The notes under the pieces were generated by a model. That model ran no database searches, was not told where the DNA came from, and worked only from the letters and a program-made list of their open reading frames with translations. Shown here one piece after another: positions 47,208 to 55,415 of a stretch of 64,000 nucleotides of DNA. Where the stretch lies: positions 1 to 64,000 of the forward strand of contig DATLED010000098.1 in the NCBI GenBank assembly GCA_035525495.1, given 5' to 3'. The translations under genes were made by a program, and so were the position numbers. The stretch's first letter is position 1; the number at the start of each line of letters is the position of its first letter. Origin of the DNA: DATLED01 sp035525495. Lineage in GTDB: Bacteria > Actinomycetota > Acidimicrobiia > Acidimicrobiales > CADCTF01.

Positions 47208-47975
47208 TCAGTTCCAGCCGATGGCGGCGGTGAGGCCGCCGTCGACGACGAACTCGGATCCGGTGGAGTGGTCGCTGTCGTCGGAGGCGAGGAACAGCGC
47301 CATGCGGGCGACTTGTTCTGCGGTGGCGACCTCGCCGAGCGGGATGCGGGCGCCGATCGCCTGCTTGGCCGAATCCTCGCCGGTGAAGAGGAGGTCGTTG
47401 AGCATCGGCGTGTCGATGATGCCGGGATGGATCGAGTTCACGCGGATGTGGAGCGCGGCCAGCTCCATGGCGGCGACCTTCGTCATGCCCCGCACGGCCC
47501 ACTTGCTGGCCGAGTAGGCCGCCGTGCCCGCCGACCCGCGGAGGCCGGCGATCGACGAGACGTTGACGATCGACCCACCACCGACCTCGGTCATCGCCGG
47601 GATCACCGCCTGCATGCCGAGGAAGACGCTCCGCTGGTTGATGCGGATGACGGCGTCGTAGTCCTCGACCGGCGTCGTCGCCAGCGGCGTGTACCGGAAC
47701 ACGCCGGCGTTGTTCACCAACACGTCCAGCCGTCCGAAGACGTCGAGGGCCGTGGCTAGGGCGTCGGTCCACGCCGCCGGTTCGGTGACGTCGTGGTGGT
47801 GGAACACGGCGACGTCGGGCCCGAGCTCCTTGGCCACGAGCTCGCCCTCGGCGTCGAGGACGTCGGTCACGACCACCTTGGCGCCCTCGGCGGCGAACAG
47901 CCTCGCCTCGGCCGCGCCCTGACCCCGTGCCGCCCCCGTGATGAGCGCCACCTTGCCGTCGAGACGGCCCGTCAA
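47208..47975 (-). CDS. Short-chain dehydrogenase/reductase
   Basis: A 255-residue classical SDR: NAD(P) loop TGAARGQGAAEARLFA (13-28), NNAG at 88-91, and the catalytic Ser140/141, Tyr154 and Lys158 (YSASK). HPGIIDTPM matches the hydroxysteroid/3-oxoacyl-type group; substrate unknown. An Asp after beta2 (VVVTDVLD) suggests NAD rather than NADP. It starts with TTG at 47975, overlapping the selenoprotein stop as TTGA, so it is downstream in the pfkB-selW-SDR operon. Confidence 0.88.
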   Translation of the reverse strand: MTGRLDGKVALITGAARGQGAAEARLFAAEGAKVVVTDVLDAEGELVAKELGPDVAVFHHHDVTEPAAWTDALATALDVFGRLDVLVNNAGVFRYTPLATTPVEDYDAVIRINQRSVFLGMQAVIPAMTEVGGGSIVNVSSIAGLRGSAGTAAYSASKWAVRGMTKVAAMELAALHIRVNSIHPGIIDTPMLNDLLFTGEDSAKQAIGARIPLGEVATAEQVARMALFLASDDSDHSTGSEFVVDGGLTAAIGWN

Positions 47976-48238
47976 CGTTCGATCTCCGGGCCGAGCTTCG
48001 AGCGCACCAGGCCCGCTACCTCACCGGGCTCGGCGTGCCGACCGAGGGCCACCTTGGAGAAGATCAGATCACCGTCGAGGATCACCTCGAACCTTCCTTT
48101 CGACGAGGGCAGCAGCTCGATCGTCTCGAGGATCGGTGCCCATCCGGCCAACAGCTCGTCCGTCAGACCGACGGCTCTCGGGACGTAGTTTCAGGGAACA
48201 CAGAACTCGATCGACAGGCGGTGGCGGGGGTCCATCAT
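47972..48238 (-). CDS. SelW/Rdx-family selenoprotein (in-frame UGA = Sec)
   Basis: An 88-codon gene (ATG 48238; a second ATG follows) that is open only if TGA at 48193-48191 is read as selenocysteine. It then encodes a complete Rdx-family thioredoxin-fold protein: IEFCVPU-NYVPRAVGLTDELL, LLPSSKGRFEVILDGDLIF, SKVALGRHAEPGEV. The UGA falls exactly on the second residue of the redox motif CxxC/CxxU, and the family motif continues in the same frame on both sides. A hairpin with a GGUCU loop follows at SECIS distance. It starts 12 bases after the PfkB kinase stop and overlaps the SDR (TTGA). Role: probably a glutathione/mycothiol-linked thiol redox protein. Confidence 0.88.
48160..48174 (-). promoter_or_regulatory. 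SECIS-like hairpin in the SelW-like gene
   Basis: On the minus strand CCGTC-GGTCT-GACGG: a perfect 5-bp stem with a GGUCU apical loop that begins 22 nt after the UGA. Bacterial SECIS elements need a G at the start of the loop at about 16-37 nt from UGA; E. coli fdhF has a comparable AGGUCU loop. The stem and loop also encode conserved-looking protein sequence (AVGLTDE). Confidence 0.7.
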
Positions 48239-48250
48239 CGTGATCGAAGG

Positions 48251-49240
48251 CTACGCCAGGACGGTCTTCGCCAGGTCCGCCAGCGACACCTCGGGGCGGG
48301 GCCCGATGTGGGAGATGACCTCAGCCGCCGCCAGCGAGCCGAGCCGGCCGGCCACGTCGAGGTCGTGGCCCGCGGACAGGCCGTAGAGGACGCCGGCGGC
48401 GTAGAGGTCGCCGGCGCCCGTGGTGTCGACCACCTGGTCCACGGGAGCGGCATCGACGTGGACGACGCGGTCGCCGGCGACGAGGATCGACCCCCTGGCG
48501 CCGAGGGTGATGGCCGCCAAGGACACGTCCTGGCCGACGAGGTCGATGACGTCGTGCACGTCGTCGGTCTCGTAGAGCGACGTGATCTCGTCCTCGTTGG
48601 CGAAGAGGATGTCGACCGACGAGGCGATGAAGGAGCGGAACTCGGCGCGGTTGCGCTCGACGCAGAACGAGTCGGAGGTCGAGAATGCGACCTGGCGACC
48701 GTGGCGATGCGCCAGCGACGCCGCCAGCTGGATCGCCTCCTTGGCCTGCGGTTCCTCCCACAGGTAGCCCTCGACGAGGATGACTGCGGCCGACGCGACG
48801 ACGTCCTCGGAGACATCGCTGGGTGCCAACAATCCGGCGGTGCCGAGGAACGTGCTCATCGTCCGCTCGGCGTCACCGGTGATGAACACGTGGCATCGGC
48901 CGGTCGGCGGCCCTTCCGACGCCGGCGCCGAGTCGAAGGCGACCCCCACGGCGCGGATGTCGTGGGCGAAGACGGCGCCGAGCTGGTCGTCGCGTACCCG
49001 TCCGACGAAGCCCGCCCGCCCGCCGAACGAGCCGATCCCGACGGCGGTGTTGGCCGCCGATCCACCCGAGCTCTCGACGGCGGACCCCATGGCCGCGTAG
49101 ACGGCCGCGGCCTCGGTCTCGTCGCAGAGCTGCATCGACCCCTTCTCCAGGCCCAATCGAACGAGGGTCGCCTCGTCGGTGGTGGCCAGCACGTCCACGA
49201 GGGCGTTGCCGAACGCGAGGACGTCGAGGGACCGAACCAT
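48251..49240 (-). CDS. PfkB-family carbohydrate/adenosine kinase
   Basis: A 329-residue ribokinase-fold enzyme: GNALVDVLA, the first signature GGSAANTAVGIGSFGG, the HVFITGDAERTMSTFLG substrate lid, and the second signature VVDTTGAGDLYAAGVLYGL with catalytic Asp. Overall it resembles the bacterial adenosine-kinase-like branch (FGNALVDxLA, LVEGYLW), which phosphorylates nucleosides or sugars; substrate not certain. ATG 49240 is 8 bases after TAGCGT, giving leaderless transcription of the pfkB-selW-SDR operon. Confidence 0.88.
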   Translation of the reverse strand: MVRSLDVLAFGNALVDVLATTDEATLVRLGLEKGSMQLCDETEAAAVYAAMGSAVESSGGSAANTAVGIGSFGGRAGFVGRVRDDQLGAVFAHDIRAVGVAFDSAPASEGPPTGRCHVFITGDAERTMSTFLGTAGLLAPSDVSEDVVASAAVILVEGYLWEEPQAKEAIQLAASLAHRHGRQVAFSTSDSFCVERNRAEFRSFIASSVDILFANEDEITSLYETDDVHDVIDLVGQDVSLAAITLGARGSILVAGDRVVHVDAAPVDQVVDTTGAGDLYAAGVLYGLSAGHDLDVAGRLGSLAAAEVISHIGPRPEVSLADLAKTVLA

Positions 49241-49248
49241 GGCGGGCG

Positions 49249-49254
49249 ACGCTA
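49249..49254 (-). promoter_or_regulatory. Putative -10 element TAGCGT (leaderless pfkB-selW operon)
   Basis: TAGCGT, 8 bases, ATG 49240; divergent from the pepN promoter. Confidence 0.55.
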
Positions 49255-49275
49255 GAGCACCCGTGGACAAGCCCC

Positions 49276-49281
49276 TAACCT
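49276..49281 (+). promoter_or_regulatory. Putative -10 element TAACCT (leaderless pepN)
   Basis: TAACCT, 6 bases, ATG 49288. Confidence 0.55.
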
Positions 49282-49287
49282 GGGCGA

Positions 49288-51858
49288 ATGGCCGAGGCGA
49301 CGACCGCATCCGAGTACCGACTCCCCCGCACGGTCGTGCCCGAGCGCTACGAGCTCACGCTCGCGCCCGACCTCGCGGCGTTCACGTTCGAGGGCATCGA
49401 GTCCATCACCGTGAGGATCAGCGAGCCGACGAACGAGATCGTCCTCAACGCCGCCGAGCTCGAGATCTCACGGGCCACCCTCCGCCGCGACGACACGTCC
49501 ATCGACGCCACCGTCGCCCTCGACGACGCGCGGGAACGGGCCACCCTCACCCTCGCGGACACCGCGCAGGTCGGCGAGTGGCAGCTCGAGCTGACGTTCA
49601 CGGGCATCCTCAACGACAAGCTCGCCGGCTTCTACCGCTCCACGTTCAAGGACGCGGACGGCGACGACCGCGTCATCGCCACCACGCAGTTCGAGTCGAC
49701 CGACGCCCGCCGCGCCTTCCCCTGCTGGGACGAACCCGACTTCAAGGCGGCGTTCGGCGTGACCCTCGTCGTCGACCACGACCTCACCGCCCTCTCGAAC
49801 GGGCCGGTCGAGCGCGAGACGACGCTCGAGGACGGGCGCCGCGCCGTCACCTTCGCGGACACGATGGTGATGTCGACGTACCTCGTCGCCTTCGTCGTCG
49901 GTCCGCTCGAGCTCACCGATCCGGTCGACGTCGACGGCACGCCGCTGCGCGTCGCCTCCGTGCCCGGCAAGGCCCACCTCTCGCCGTTCGCCCTCGAGAT
50001 CGGCGCCCACAGCCTCCGGTTCTTCACCGAGTACTTCGGGGTCCCCTATCCCGGCGACAAGCTCGACCTGGTCGCGCTCCCCGACTTCGCCTTCGGCGCC
50101 ATGGAGAACCTCGGCTGCGTGACCTTCCGGGAGACGGCGCTGCTCGTCGATCCCGACACCGCCAGCCGGCTCGAGTTCGAGCGCGTCGCCGACGTCGTCG
50201 CCCACGAGATCGCCCACATGTGGTTCGGCGACCTCGTGACGATGAAGTGGTGGAACGGCATCTGGTTGAACGAGGCCTTCGCCACGTTCATGGAGCTGCT
50301 GGCCGTCGACAGGTTCCGCGCCGAGTGGGAACGCTGGGTCAGCTTCTCCACCGGACGGGCCGCCGCCATGAACACCGACGGGATGCGTACGACTCGCCCC
50401 GTCGAGTTCGCGGTGGAGGCCCCTGAGGAGGCCGAGGGGATGTTCGACGTCCTCACGTACCAGAAGGGCGCGTCGGTCGTCCGCATGCTCGAGCAGTACC
50501 TCGGGGCCGAGCGCTTCCGCGAGGGCATCCGGCTCTACATGCGCAAGCACGCCCACGGGAACACCGAGACGACCGACCTGTGGGACGCCATCGAGGAGGC
50601 GAGCGGTGAGCCCGTGCGCTCGACGATGGACTCGTGGATCTTCCAGGGGGGCTATCCCGTCGTCACCGTCGACACGGACGACACGGGCGCCATCGAGTTG
50701 ACGCAGCGCCGCTTCCGCTACCTCGCCACGCCCGACGACGCCGAGGCCCGCTGGCAGGTGCCGGTCATCCTGCGGGCCAGCGTCGACGGACACGTGGGGA
50801 CGCGAAAGCTGTTGCTCTCGGACGGCAGCGCCACGATCGACTTCGGCGCCAGCAAGGTTGACTGGATCGTCGTCAACGCCGGCGGATCCGGCTTCTTCCG
50901 GACTCGCTACAGCGCCGAGCTCCTCCGCCGCCTGACCGCCGACCTCGAGGCCGCGCAGCTGTCGGCCGTGGAGCGCTACAACCTCTTGAGCGACACGTGG
51001 GCGGCGGTGTGGTCCGGCCTCGCGCCCGTCGAGGACTTCACCGAGCTTGCGCGGCTGTTCGGCGACGAGCAGGACCCGACGGTGTGGTCGGCCGTGCTCG
51101 GTCCGTTCTCGACGTTCGAACGGGCGCTGCCGGAGGATCAGCGATCGGGCCTGCAGGCGTTCGTGCGCCGACTCGCGGGACCCGCCTTCGAGCGCCTCGG
51201 CTGGTCGGCGCAGCCGGGCGAGGGCGAGAAGATCCCGACGTTGCGCTCGCTCCTGCTGGACACCCTCGGCACCGTCGGAGCCGATCCCGATGTGCGCTGG
51301 CGCGCCGGCGAGCTCCACGCGCAGTACCTGCAGGACCGCGCCGCGGTCGACGCCGACATCGTTCCCGCGCTGGTGTCGATCGCGGCGGCGACGGGAGGCG
51401 AGGGCGAGTACCAGCAGCTCCTCGATCGCTACCGCAACCCGGCCACGCCGCAGGAGGAGGTCCGCTACCTCATGGCGCTCGCGGGGTTCAGCAACGAGGG
51501 CCTCGTCCGGCGCACGCTCGAGCTCGCGGCGACCGAGGTGCGCACGCAGAACGCCCCGTTCGTCATCAACGCCGCCCTGGGCAACCTGCAGCACGGCGAC
51601 AAAGCCTGGACCTGGCTGACCGAAAACTGGCAGTCGCTGCTCGACAGGTTCCCCGACAACAGCCACGCCCGGATGATCGAGTCGGTAAGCGTCCTCCCCA
51701 GCAACGTCGCCGGTGAGGTGCGGTCGTTCCTCTCCGCCCATCCGGTGAAGGCGGGACAGCGGACGGTGGAGCAGACGCTCGAACGCCTCGACGTGAACGT
51801 CGCCTTCCGGTCGCGGGAGGGTGAACGGCTGACGCAGGTGTTCCGCGAGGACGCTTGA
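49288..51858 (+). CDS. pepN: M1-family aminopeptidase N
   Basis: An 856-residue zinc aminopeptidase. The exopeptidase motif GAMEN is at 270-274, the zinc site HEIAH is at 306-310 with the third ligand Glu329 (NEAF), and a transition-state Tyr region follows (LTYQKGASVVRM). The large C-terminal ERAP1-like helical domain is complete. It trims N-terminal residues from peptides in the cytosol. Its stop overlaps the phosphoesterase start as TTGA. Confidence 0.96.
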   Translation: MAEATTASEYRLPRTVVPERYELTLAPDLAAFTFEGIESITVRISEPTNEIVLNAAELEISRATLRRDDTSIDATVALDDARERATLTLADTAQVGEWQLELTFTGILNDKLAGFYRSTFKDADGDDRVIATTQFESTDARRAFPCWDEPDFKAAFGVTLVVDHDLTALSNGPVERETTLEDGRRAVTFADTMVMSTYLVAFVVGPLELTDPVDVDGTPLRVASVPGKAHLSPFALEIGAHSLRFFTEYFGVPYPGDKLDLVALPDFAFGAMENLGCVTFRETALLVDPDTASRLEFERVADVVAHEIAHMWFGDLVTMKWWNGIWLNEAFATFMELLAVDRFRAEWERWVSFSTGRAAAMNTDGMRTTRPVEFAVEAPEEAEGMFDVLTYQKGASVVRMLEQYLGAERFREGIRLYMRKHAHGNTETTDLWDAIEEASGEPVRSTMDSWIFQGGYPVVTVDTDDTGAIELTQRRFRYLATPDDAEARWQVPVILRASVDGHVGTRKLLLSDGSATIDFGASKVDWIVVNAGGSGFFRTRYSAELLRRLTADLEAAQLSAVERYNLLSDTWAAVWSGLAPVEDFTELARLFGDEQDPTVWSAVLGPFSTFERALPEDQRSGLQAFVRRLAGPAFERLGWSAQPGEGEKIPTLRSLLLDTLGTVGADPDVRWRAGELHAQYLQDRAAVDADIVPALVSIAAATGGEGEYQQLLDRYRNPATPQEEVRYLMALAGFSNEGLVRRTLELAATEVRTQNAPFVINAALGNLQHGDKAWTWLTENWQSLLDRFPDNSHARMIESVSVLPSNVAGEVRSFLSAHPVKAGQRTVEQTLERLDVNVAFRSREGERLTQVFREDA

Positions 51859-52970
51859 GCCTGGGGTCGGCGGGCGGGGAGGTCACCGTCTTCGCCGTCG
51901 AGGACACGGCCGCGCAACTCGTGTGGTCGGGCGAGGGTGACATCGAGGTGCGGGTCGGGGACTGGGCGGGCTGGTGCACCGGGCCGCTGTCGGCGGTGGT
52001 CGTCGAGGGGCTGACGCCGGACCGGACCTACGAGATTCGGGCCGCGTCGGGCGGTCGGGTGCTGGCGTCGTTCCGCACCCTCGAGCCGCCGCCTGGTGAG
52101 CTGCTGTGCCGGTTCGCCACCGTCAGCGACACCCACGTGGGCGAGCGGGCCTTCGGCGTGTTCCCGCGCTTCCGGGAGGACCCGACCCGCACCGGCTCCG
52201 AGGCGTACCCCGCGCGCTGCCTGCGGGCGGCGGTCGCCGAGGCGGCGGCGTGGGGCGCCGGAGCGCTCCTGGCCAAGGGTGACCTGACCTGGTCGGGACG
52301 GCCGCTGCAGTGGCAGCTCGTCGCCGAGGCACTGGCGACGTCGCCCGTGCCCGTCCACGCGACGCTCGGGAACCACGACGTCGTCCCACGCGCCATCGAC
52401 GGACGCGACGTGCTGCAGCGCTCCGGGATCGTGGCGTCGCGGGCGGTGGAGCCGATCGACCTGCCGGGGATCCGGGTCGTCATCGGTCACTCGGCCGATC
52501 GGGGGCACCGCTACGGCGTCGTCGACGGGGTGCAGCGCGACGAGATCGTGCGGCTCGTACGGGAGGCGCCGGGGCCGGCCTTCTTCACCACGCACCACTA
52601 CGTGAACCCGCTGCCGGTGCGGTCGCGCTATCCCCGCGGGATCGAGCGGGCGGAGGGGGACGCGCTGCTGCGGGAGGTCGCGGCGGCCAACCCGTCCACG
52701 TTCGTGAGCTTCGGTCACACCCATCGCCATCGCCGCAAGCGCCAGCACGGGTTGCCGACGACCGAGGTCGGGTCGACGAAGGACTACCCCGGGGTGTGGG
52801 CCGGCTACGCCGTCCACGAGGGTGGCATCCGCCAGGTCGTCCGCCGCGTTGCCGAACCGTCGTCGATCGCGTGGACCGAGCGGACGGCCGCGGTGCTCGG
52901 CGGGTTCTGGGGCCGGTGGTCGCCGGGTCGGCTGTCGTGGCGCTGCTTCAGCTGGAGCTGGCCGCGTTGA
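51855..52970 (+). CDS. Calcineurin-like metallophosphoesterase with N-terminal beta domain
   Basis: A 371-residue protein. An N-terminal fibronectin-III-like domain (residues 1-75) precedes a phosphoesterase domain with all five blocks: SDTHVGE, GDLTWSG, GNHD, THHYVNPLP and GHTHRH. The metal-binding set for a two-metal centre is present. It is likely a phosphodiesterase or phosphatase of the cAMP-PDE/purple-acid style; no signal peptide, so it is cytoplasmic. The start is TTG 51855 in a TTGA overlap with pepN. The Trp/Arg-rich C-terminus (WSPGRLSWRCFSWSW) is odd. Confidence 0.85.
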   Translation: MSLGSAGGEVTVFAVEDTAAQLVWSGEGDIEVRVGDWAGWCTGPLSAVVVEGLTPDRTYEIRAASGGRVLASFRTLEPPPGELLCRFATVSDTHVGERAFGVFPRFREDPTRTGSEAYPARCLRAAVAEAAAWGAGALLAKGDLTWSGRPLQWQLVAEALATSPVPVHATLGNHDVVPRAIDGRDVLQRSGIVASRAVEPIDLPGIRVVIGHSADRGHRYGVVDGVQRDEIVRLVREAPGPAFFTTHHYVNPLPVRSRYPRGIERAEGDALLREVAAANPSTFVSFGHTHRHRRKRQHGLPTTEVGSTKDYPGVWAGYAVHEGGIRQVVRRVAEPSSIAWTERTAAVLGGFWGRWSPGRLSWRCFSWSWPR

Positions 52971-52990
52971 TGGCGTCGCCGGACCGGTTG

Positions 52991-53188
52991 CTACTCGGAC
53001 GACGTCAGCTTCTCGATGCGGGCGGAGATGGCGGCGAGGCGCTCGGTGGCCTGCGCGTGGAGACGGCCGGCCCGCTCGTAGAGGTCGGTGACCTCCTCGA
53101 TGCCCAGGTTGCCGCCCGCCATGCGGGCGATCGTCGCCTCGAGCTCCTCGACGAGCTGCTCGAACGTGAGATCTGCGGGCTCCGTCAT
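52991..53188 (-). CDS. xseB: Exodeoxyribonuclease VII small subunit
   Basis: A 65-residue helical protein: LTFEQLVEELEATIARMAGGNLGIEEVTDLYERAGRL is the XseB signature. Several copies bind one XseA to make the single-strand-specific nuclease. The ATG at 53188 overlaps the xseA stop (ATGA). Confidence 0.92.
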   Translation of the reverse strand: MTEPADLTFEQLVEELEATIARMAGGNLGIEEVTDLYERAGRLHAQATERLAAISARIEKLTSSE

Positions 53189-54384
53189 GGCGTGACCTCC
53201 TCGACCGTGGCGGCCAGGCGACCGGACGCCAACTGGACGTCGACGCGCTGGCCGGTCGCGGCGTCCGCGGCCGACCGCAGCACGGCGCCGTCGGTGGCGC
53301 GCACCACGGCGTAGCCCCGTTCGAGCACCCGGACGGGGCTGAGCGCGTCCATCTCCCGACGCGCCGATGCGAGCGCCGTGGCTGCCGGCGCCAGCCGCCG
53401 GCGGGGGTGGACCAGCTCGAGCCGACCCACCGACCGGGCGAGGCGGTCGGCGGCCCGTTCGACGCCGGCCGTGACCGCCCGGTCGCGGTCCACGGCGCCG
53501 AGGCGGTGCTGCGCGTCGTCGAGCCGCCGAACGATCGCCGTCTCGGCGCGGGTCCACGACGCCGCCAGTTCCGCCAGCAGCGCATCCCGATCCGGGACGA
53601 CGGCCGCGGCAGCCAACGACGGCGTCCCGCAGCGCAGGTCGACGACCTCATCGCACAGGGGCCGATCGCCCTCGTGCCCGATGGCTGCGACCACCGGCGT
53701 GGACGTCGCGCAGATCGCCCGGCAGAGCTCCTCGTCGCTGAACGGGAGCAGCTGGGTGGCATCTCCCCCGCCGCGGGCGAGGATGATCACGTCGACCCCG
53801 CTGCGCAGGTCGAGGTCGCGCAAGCCCTCCATCACCGCCTCCGACGACGTCATCGTCACCTCGCGGAACACCATCGGGTACCCGGGGAACCGGGCGGCGA
53901 CGACCGACTCGATGTCCGCCCGCACGGCGGCCTCGGAGCCGCACACCACCCCGATCGATGTTGGCAGCCGCGGCAGGCGCCGCCGTGGGCGGTCGAGCAG
54001 CCCGTCGGCCCGCAGCCTCGATCGCGCCTCGGCGATCATCGCCGCGACCGCGCCCGCGCCCACCGGCACCACCTCGTCGGCGACCAGCTGCATCCGGCCC
54101 CACGAGTTGTCCCACGACAGGACGCCCGTCACCTGCACCCGCTGTCCGTCGACGACCCAAGCCCGCTTCGTCCGCGCCGCCGGCACCGTGACCGAGACCT
54201 GCGCCGCCCGGTCCTTCAACGTGAAGTACATCCGTCCGTTCGGCCTCGCCTTGGGTTGGTGGACCTCGCCCTCCACCGCGATCTTCCCGATCGAGGTGAG
54301 CGACCGCGCGATCTCGGCGCTGAGGCGCACGAGGCTGAGCCGGCGGACCGGTGAGCGCTCGGGGGCGGCGTCGAACAGGGTCAC
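53185..54384 (-). CDS. xseA: Exodeoxyribonuclease VII large subunit
   Basis: A 399-residue catalytic subunit: N-terminal OB fold (IAVEGEVHQPKARPNGRMYFTLKD, VQVTGVLSWDNSWGRMQLVADEV) and the nuclease core (PTSIGVVCGSEAAVRADI, DVIILARGGGDATQLLPFSDEEL, PVVAAIGHEGDRPLCDEVVDLRCGTPSLAAA). RGGG and GHExD are the catalytic blocks. The C-terminal coiled coil is somewhat short. GTG 54384 lies 7 bases after TAGGGT. Confidence 0.95.
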   Translation of the reverse strand: MTLFDAAPERSPVRRLSLVRLSAEIARSLTSIGKIAVEGEVHQPKARPNGRMYFTLKDRAAQVSVTVPAARTKRAWVVDGQRVQVTGVLSWDNSWGRMQLVADEVVPVGAGAVAAMIAEARSRLRADGLLDRPRRRLPRLPTSIGVVCGSEAAVRADIESVVAARFPGYPMVFREVTMTSSEAVMEGLRDLDLRSGVDVIILARGGGDATQLLPFSDEELCRAICATSTPVVAAIGHEGDRPLCDEVVDLRCGTPSLAAAAVVPDRDALLAELAASWTRAETAIVRRLDDAQHRLGAVDRDRAVTAGVERAADRLARSVGRLELVHPRRRLAPAATALASARREMDALSPVRVLERGYAVVRATDGAVLRSAADAATGQRVDVQLASGRLAATVEEVTP

Positions 54385-54391
54385 GCCACAG

Positions 54392-54397
54392 ACCCTA
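54392..54397 (-). promoter_or_regulatory. Putative -10 element TAGGGT (leaderless xseA)
   Basis: TAGGGT, 7 bases, GTG 54384; divergent from the aldo/keto reductase promoter 11 bases away. Confidence 0.55.
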
Positions 54398-54408
54398 TTG
54401 GGCGGCCG

Positions 54409-54414
54409 TAGGGT
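54409..54414 (+). promoter_or_regulatory. Putative -10 element TAGGGT (leaderless aldo/keto reductase)
   Basis: TAGGGT, 6 bases, ATG 54421. Confidence 0.55.
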
Positions 54415-54420
54415 GCTGGA

Positions 54421-55341
54421 ATGGAGACTCGAACGATCGGCAGCCTCACCGTCTCGCTGGTGGGCGTGGGGTGCAACAACTTCGGCGGGCGCATCGATGC
54501 CGACGCCACGCAGGCGGTGGTCGATGCCGCCCTCGACGCCGGCGTCACGCTCTTCGACACGGCCGACATCTACGGCGGCACGCAGTCCGAGGTGCTCCTC
54601 GGGCAGGCCCTCGGGTCTCGGCGGGACAAGGCGGTCATCGCCACCAAGTTCGGCGGACCCGTCGCCGAGGGCAAGGGTGGTGCCAAGCCCGACTACGTCA
54701 AGGAGGCGTGCGAGGCGTCGCTGCGGCGTCTCGGCACCGACCGGATCGACCTCTACCAGATCCACTTCCCGGACGATTCGACGCCGATCGAGGACACGCT
54801 GGCGGCGATGTCGGCGCTCGTCGACGAAGGCAAGGTCCGCGAGATCGGGTGCTCGAACTTCGACTCGAGCCGACTCGACGCCGCCGCCGGCGCGCCGGCT
54901 TCGAACACGTTCCGATCGGTCCAGAACCAGTTGTCCCTGCTCGACCGTCGCCAGGAGGCCGACACGATCGCCGCCTGCGAGCGCCATGGCCTCGGGATCC
55001 TGCCGTACTTCCCGCTGGCATCCGGGATGCTCACCGGCAAGTACCGCCGGGACGCCGAGCCGCCCGCAGGCACCCGGCTGGCCGGGCTCCCCGCCGAGCG
55101 TCGGGAGAAGGCGCTGTCGGACCGGACCTTCGACACGGTCGAGAAGCTCGAGGCCTTCGCCACCGCGCACGGCCACACGCTCCTGGAGCTGGCGATGTCG
55201 TGGCTGGCCGGGCTGCCGCAGATGGCGTCGGTGATCGCCGGCGCCACCCGGCCCGACCAGGTTCGGGACAACGCCGCCGCCGTGGGGTGGCGGCTCACCG
55301 ACGACGAGCGGGCCGAGATCGACGCCCTCACCCGCCGCTGA
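54421..55341 (+). CDS. Aldo/keto reductase
   Basis: A 306-residue NADPH-dependent reductase with the full tetrad Asp46, Tyr51, Lys76 and His115 (LFDTADIYGG, VIATKFGG, LYQIHFPD). The loop SNFDSSRLDAA and the C-terminal ELAMSWLAGLPQMASVIAGATRPDQV bind NADP. It belongs to the YajO/YakC-like group that reduces small aldehydes and ketones. It is followed by a long near-perfect palindrome before the convergent surface-protein gene. Confidence 0.93.
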   Translation: METRTIGSLTVSLVGVGCNNFGGRIDADATQAVVDAALDAGVTLFDTADIYGGTQSEVLLGQALGSRRDKAVIATKFGGPVAEGKGGAKPDYVKEACEASLRRLGTDRIDLYQIHFPDDSTPIEDTLAAMSALVDEGKVREIGCSNFDSSRLDAAAGAPASNTFRSVQNQLSLLDRRQEADTIAACERHGLGILPYFPLASGMLTGKYRRDAEPPAGTRLAGLPAERREKALSDRTFDTVEKLEAFATAHGHTLLELAMSWLAGLPQMASVIAGATRPDQVRDNAAAVGWRLTDDERAEIDALTRR

Positions 55342-55342
55342 A

Positions 55343-55393
55343 GCGCTTTGGGCGCGCTCAGTTCGACATGTCGACCTGAGCGCGCCCAAACGC
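55343..55393. terminator. 51-bp near-perfect palindrome at convergent gene ends
   Basis: TTTGGGCGCGCTCAG and CTGAGCGCGCCCAAA pair over 15 bp, and the centre TCGACATGTCGA is itself a 12-bp palindrome, so the hairpin can extend almost to its tip. Feet are CGC-TTT and AAA-CGC. Like the hairpins at 41837 and 43112 it has T's in the 5' arm and A's in the 3' arm. Likely bidirectional terminator. Confidence 0.7.
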
Positions 55394-55415
55394 AACGAGC
55401 GATGTTGCGGTCCGG

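Noticed and set aside
48191..48193. In-frame TGA in the SelW-like gene read as a disabling nonsense mutation
   Set aside because: The stop is exactly at the redox Cys/Sec position, the frame is intact on both sides, and a SECIS-like hairpin follows; a random mutation would rarely combine these.
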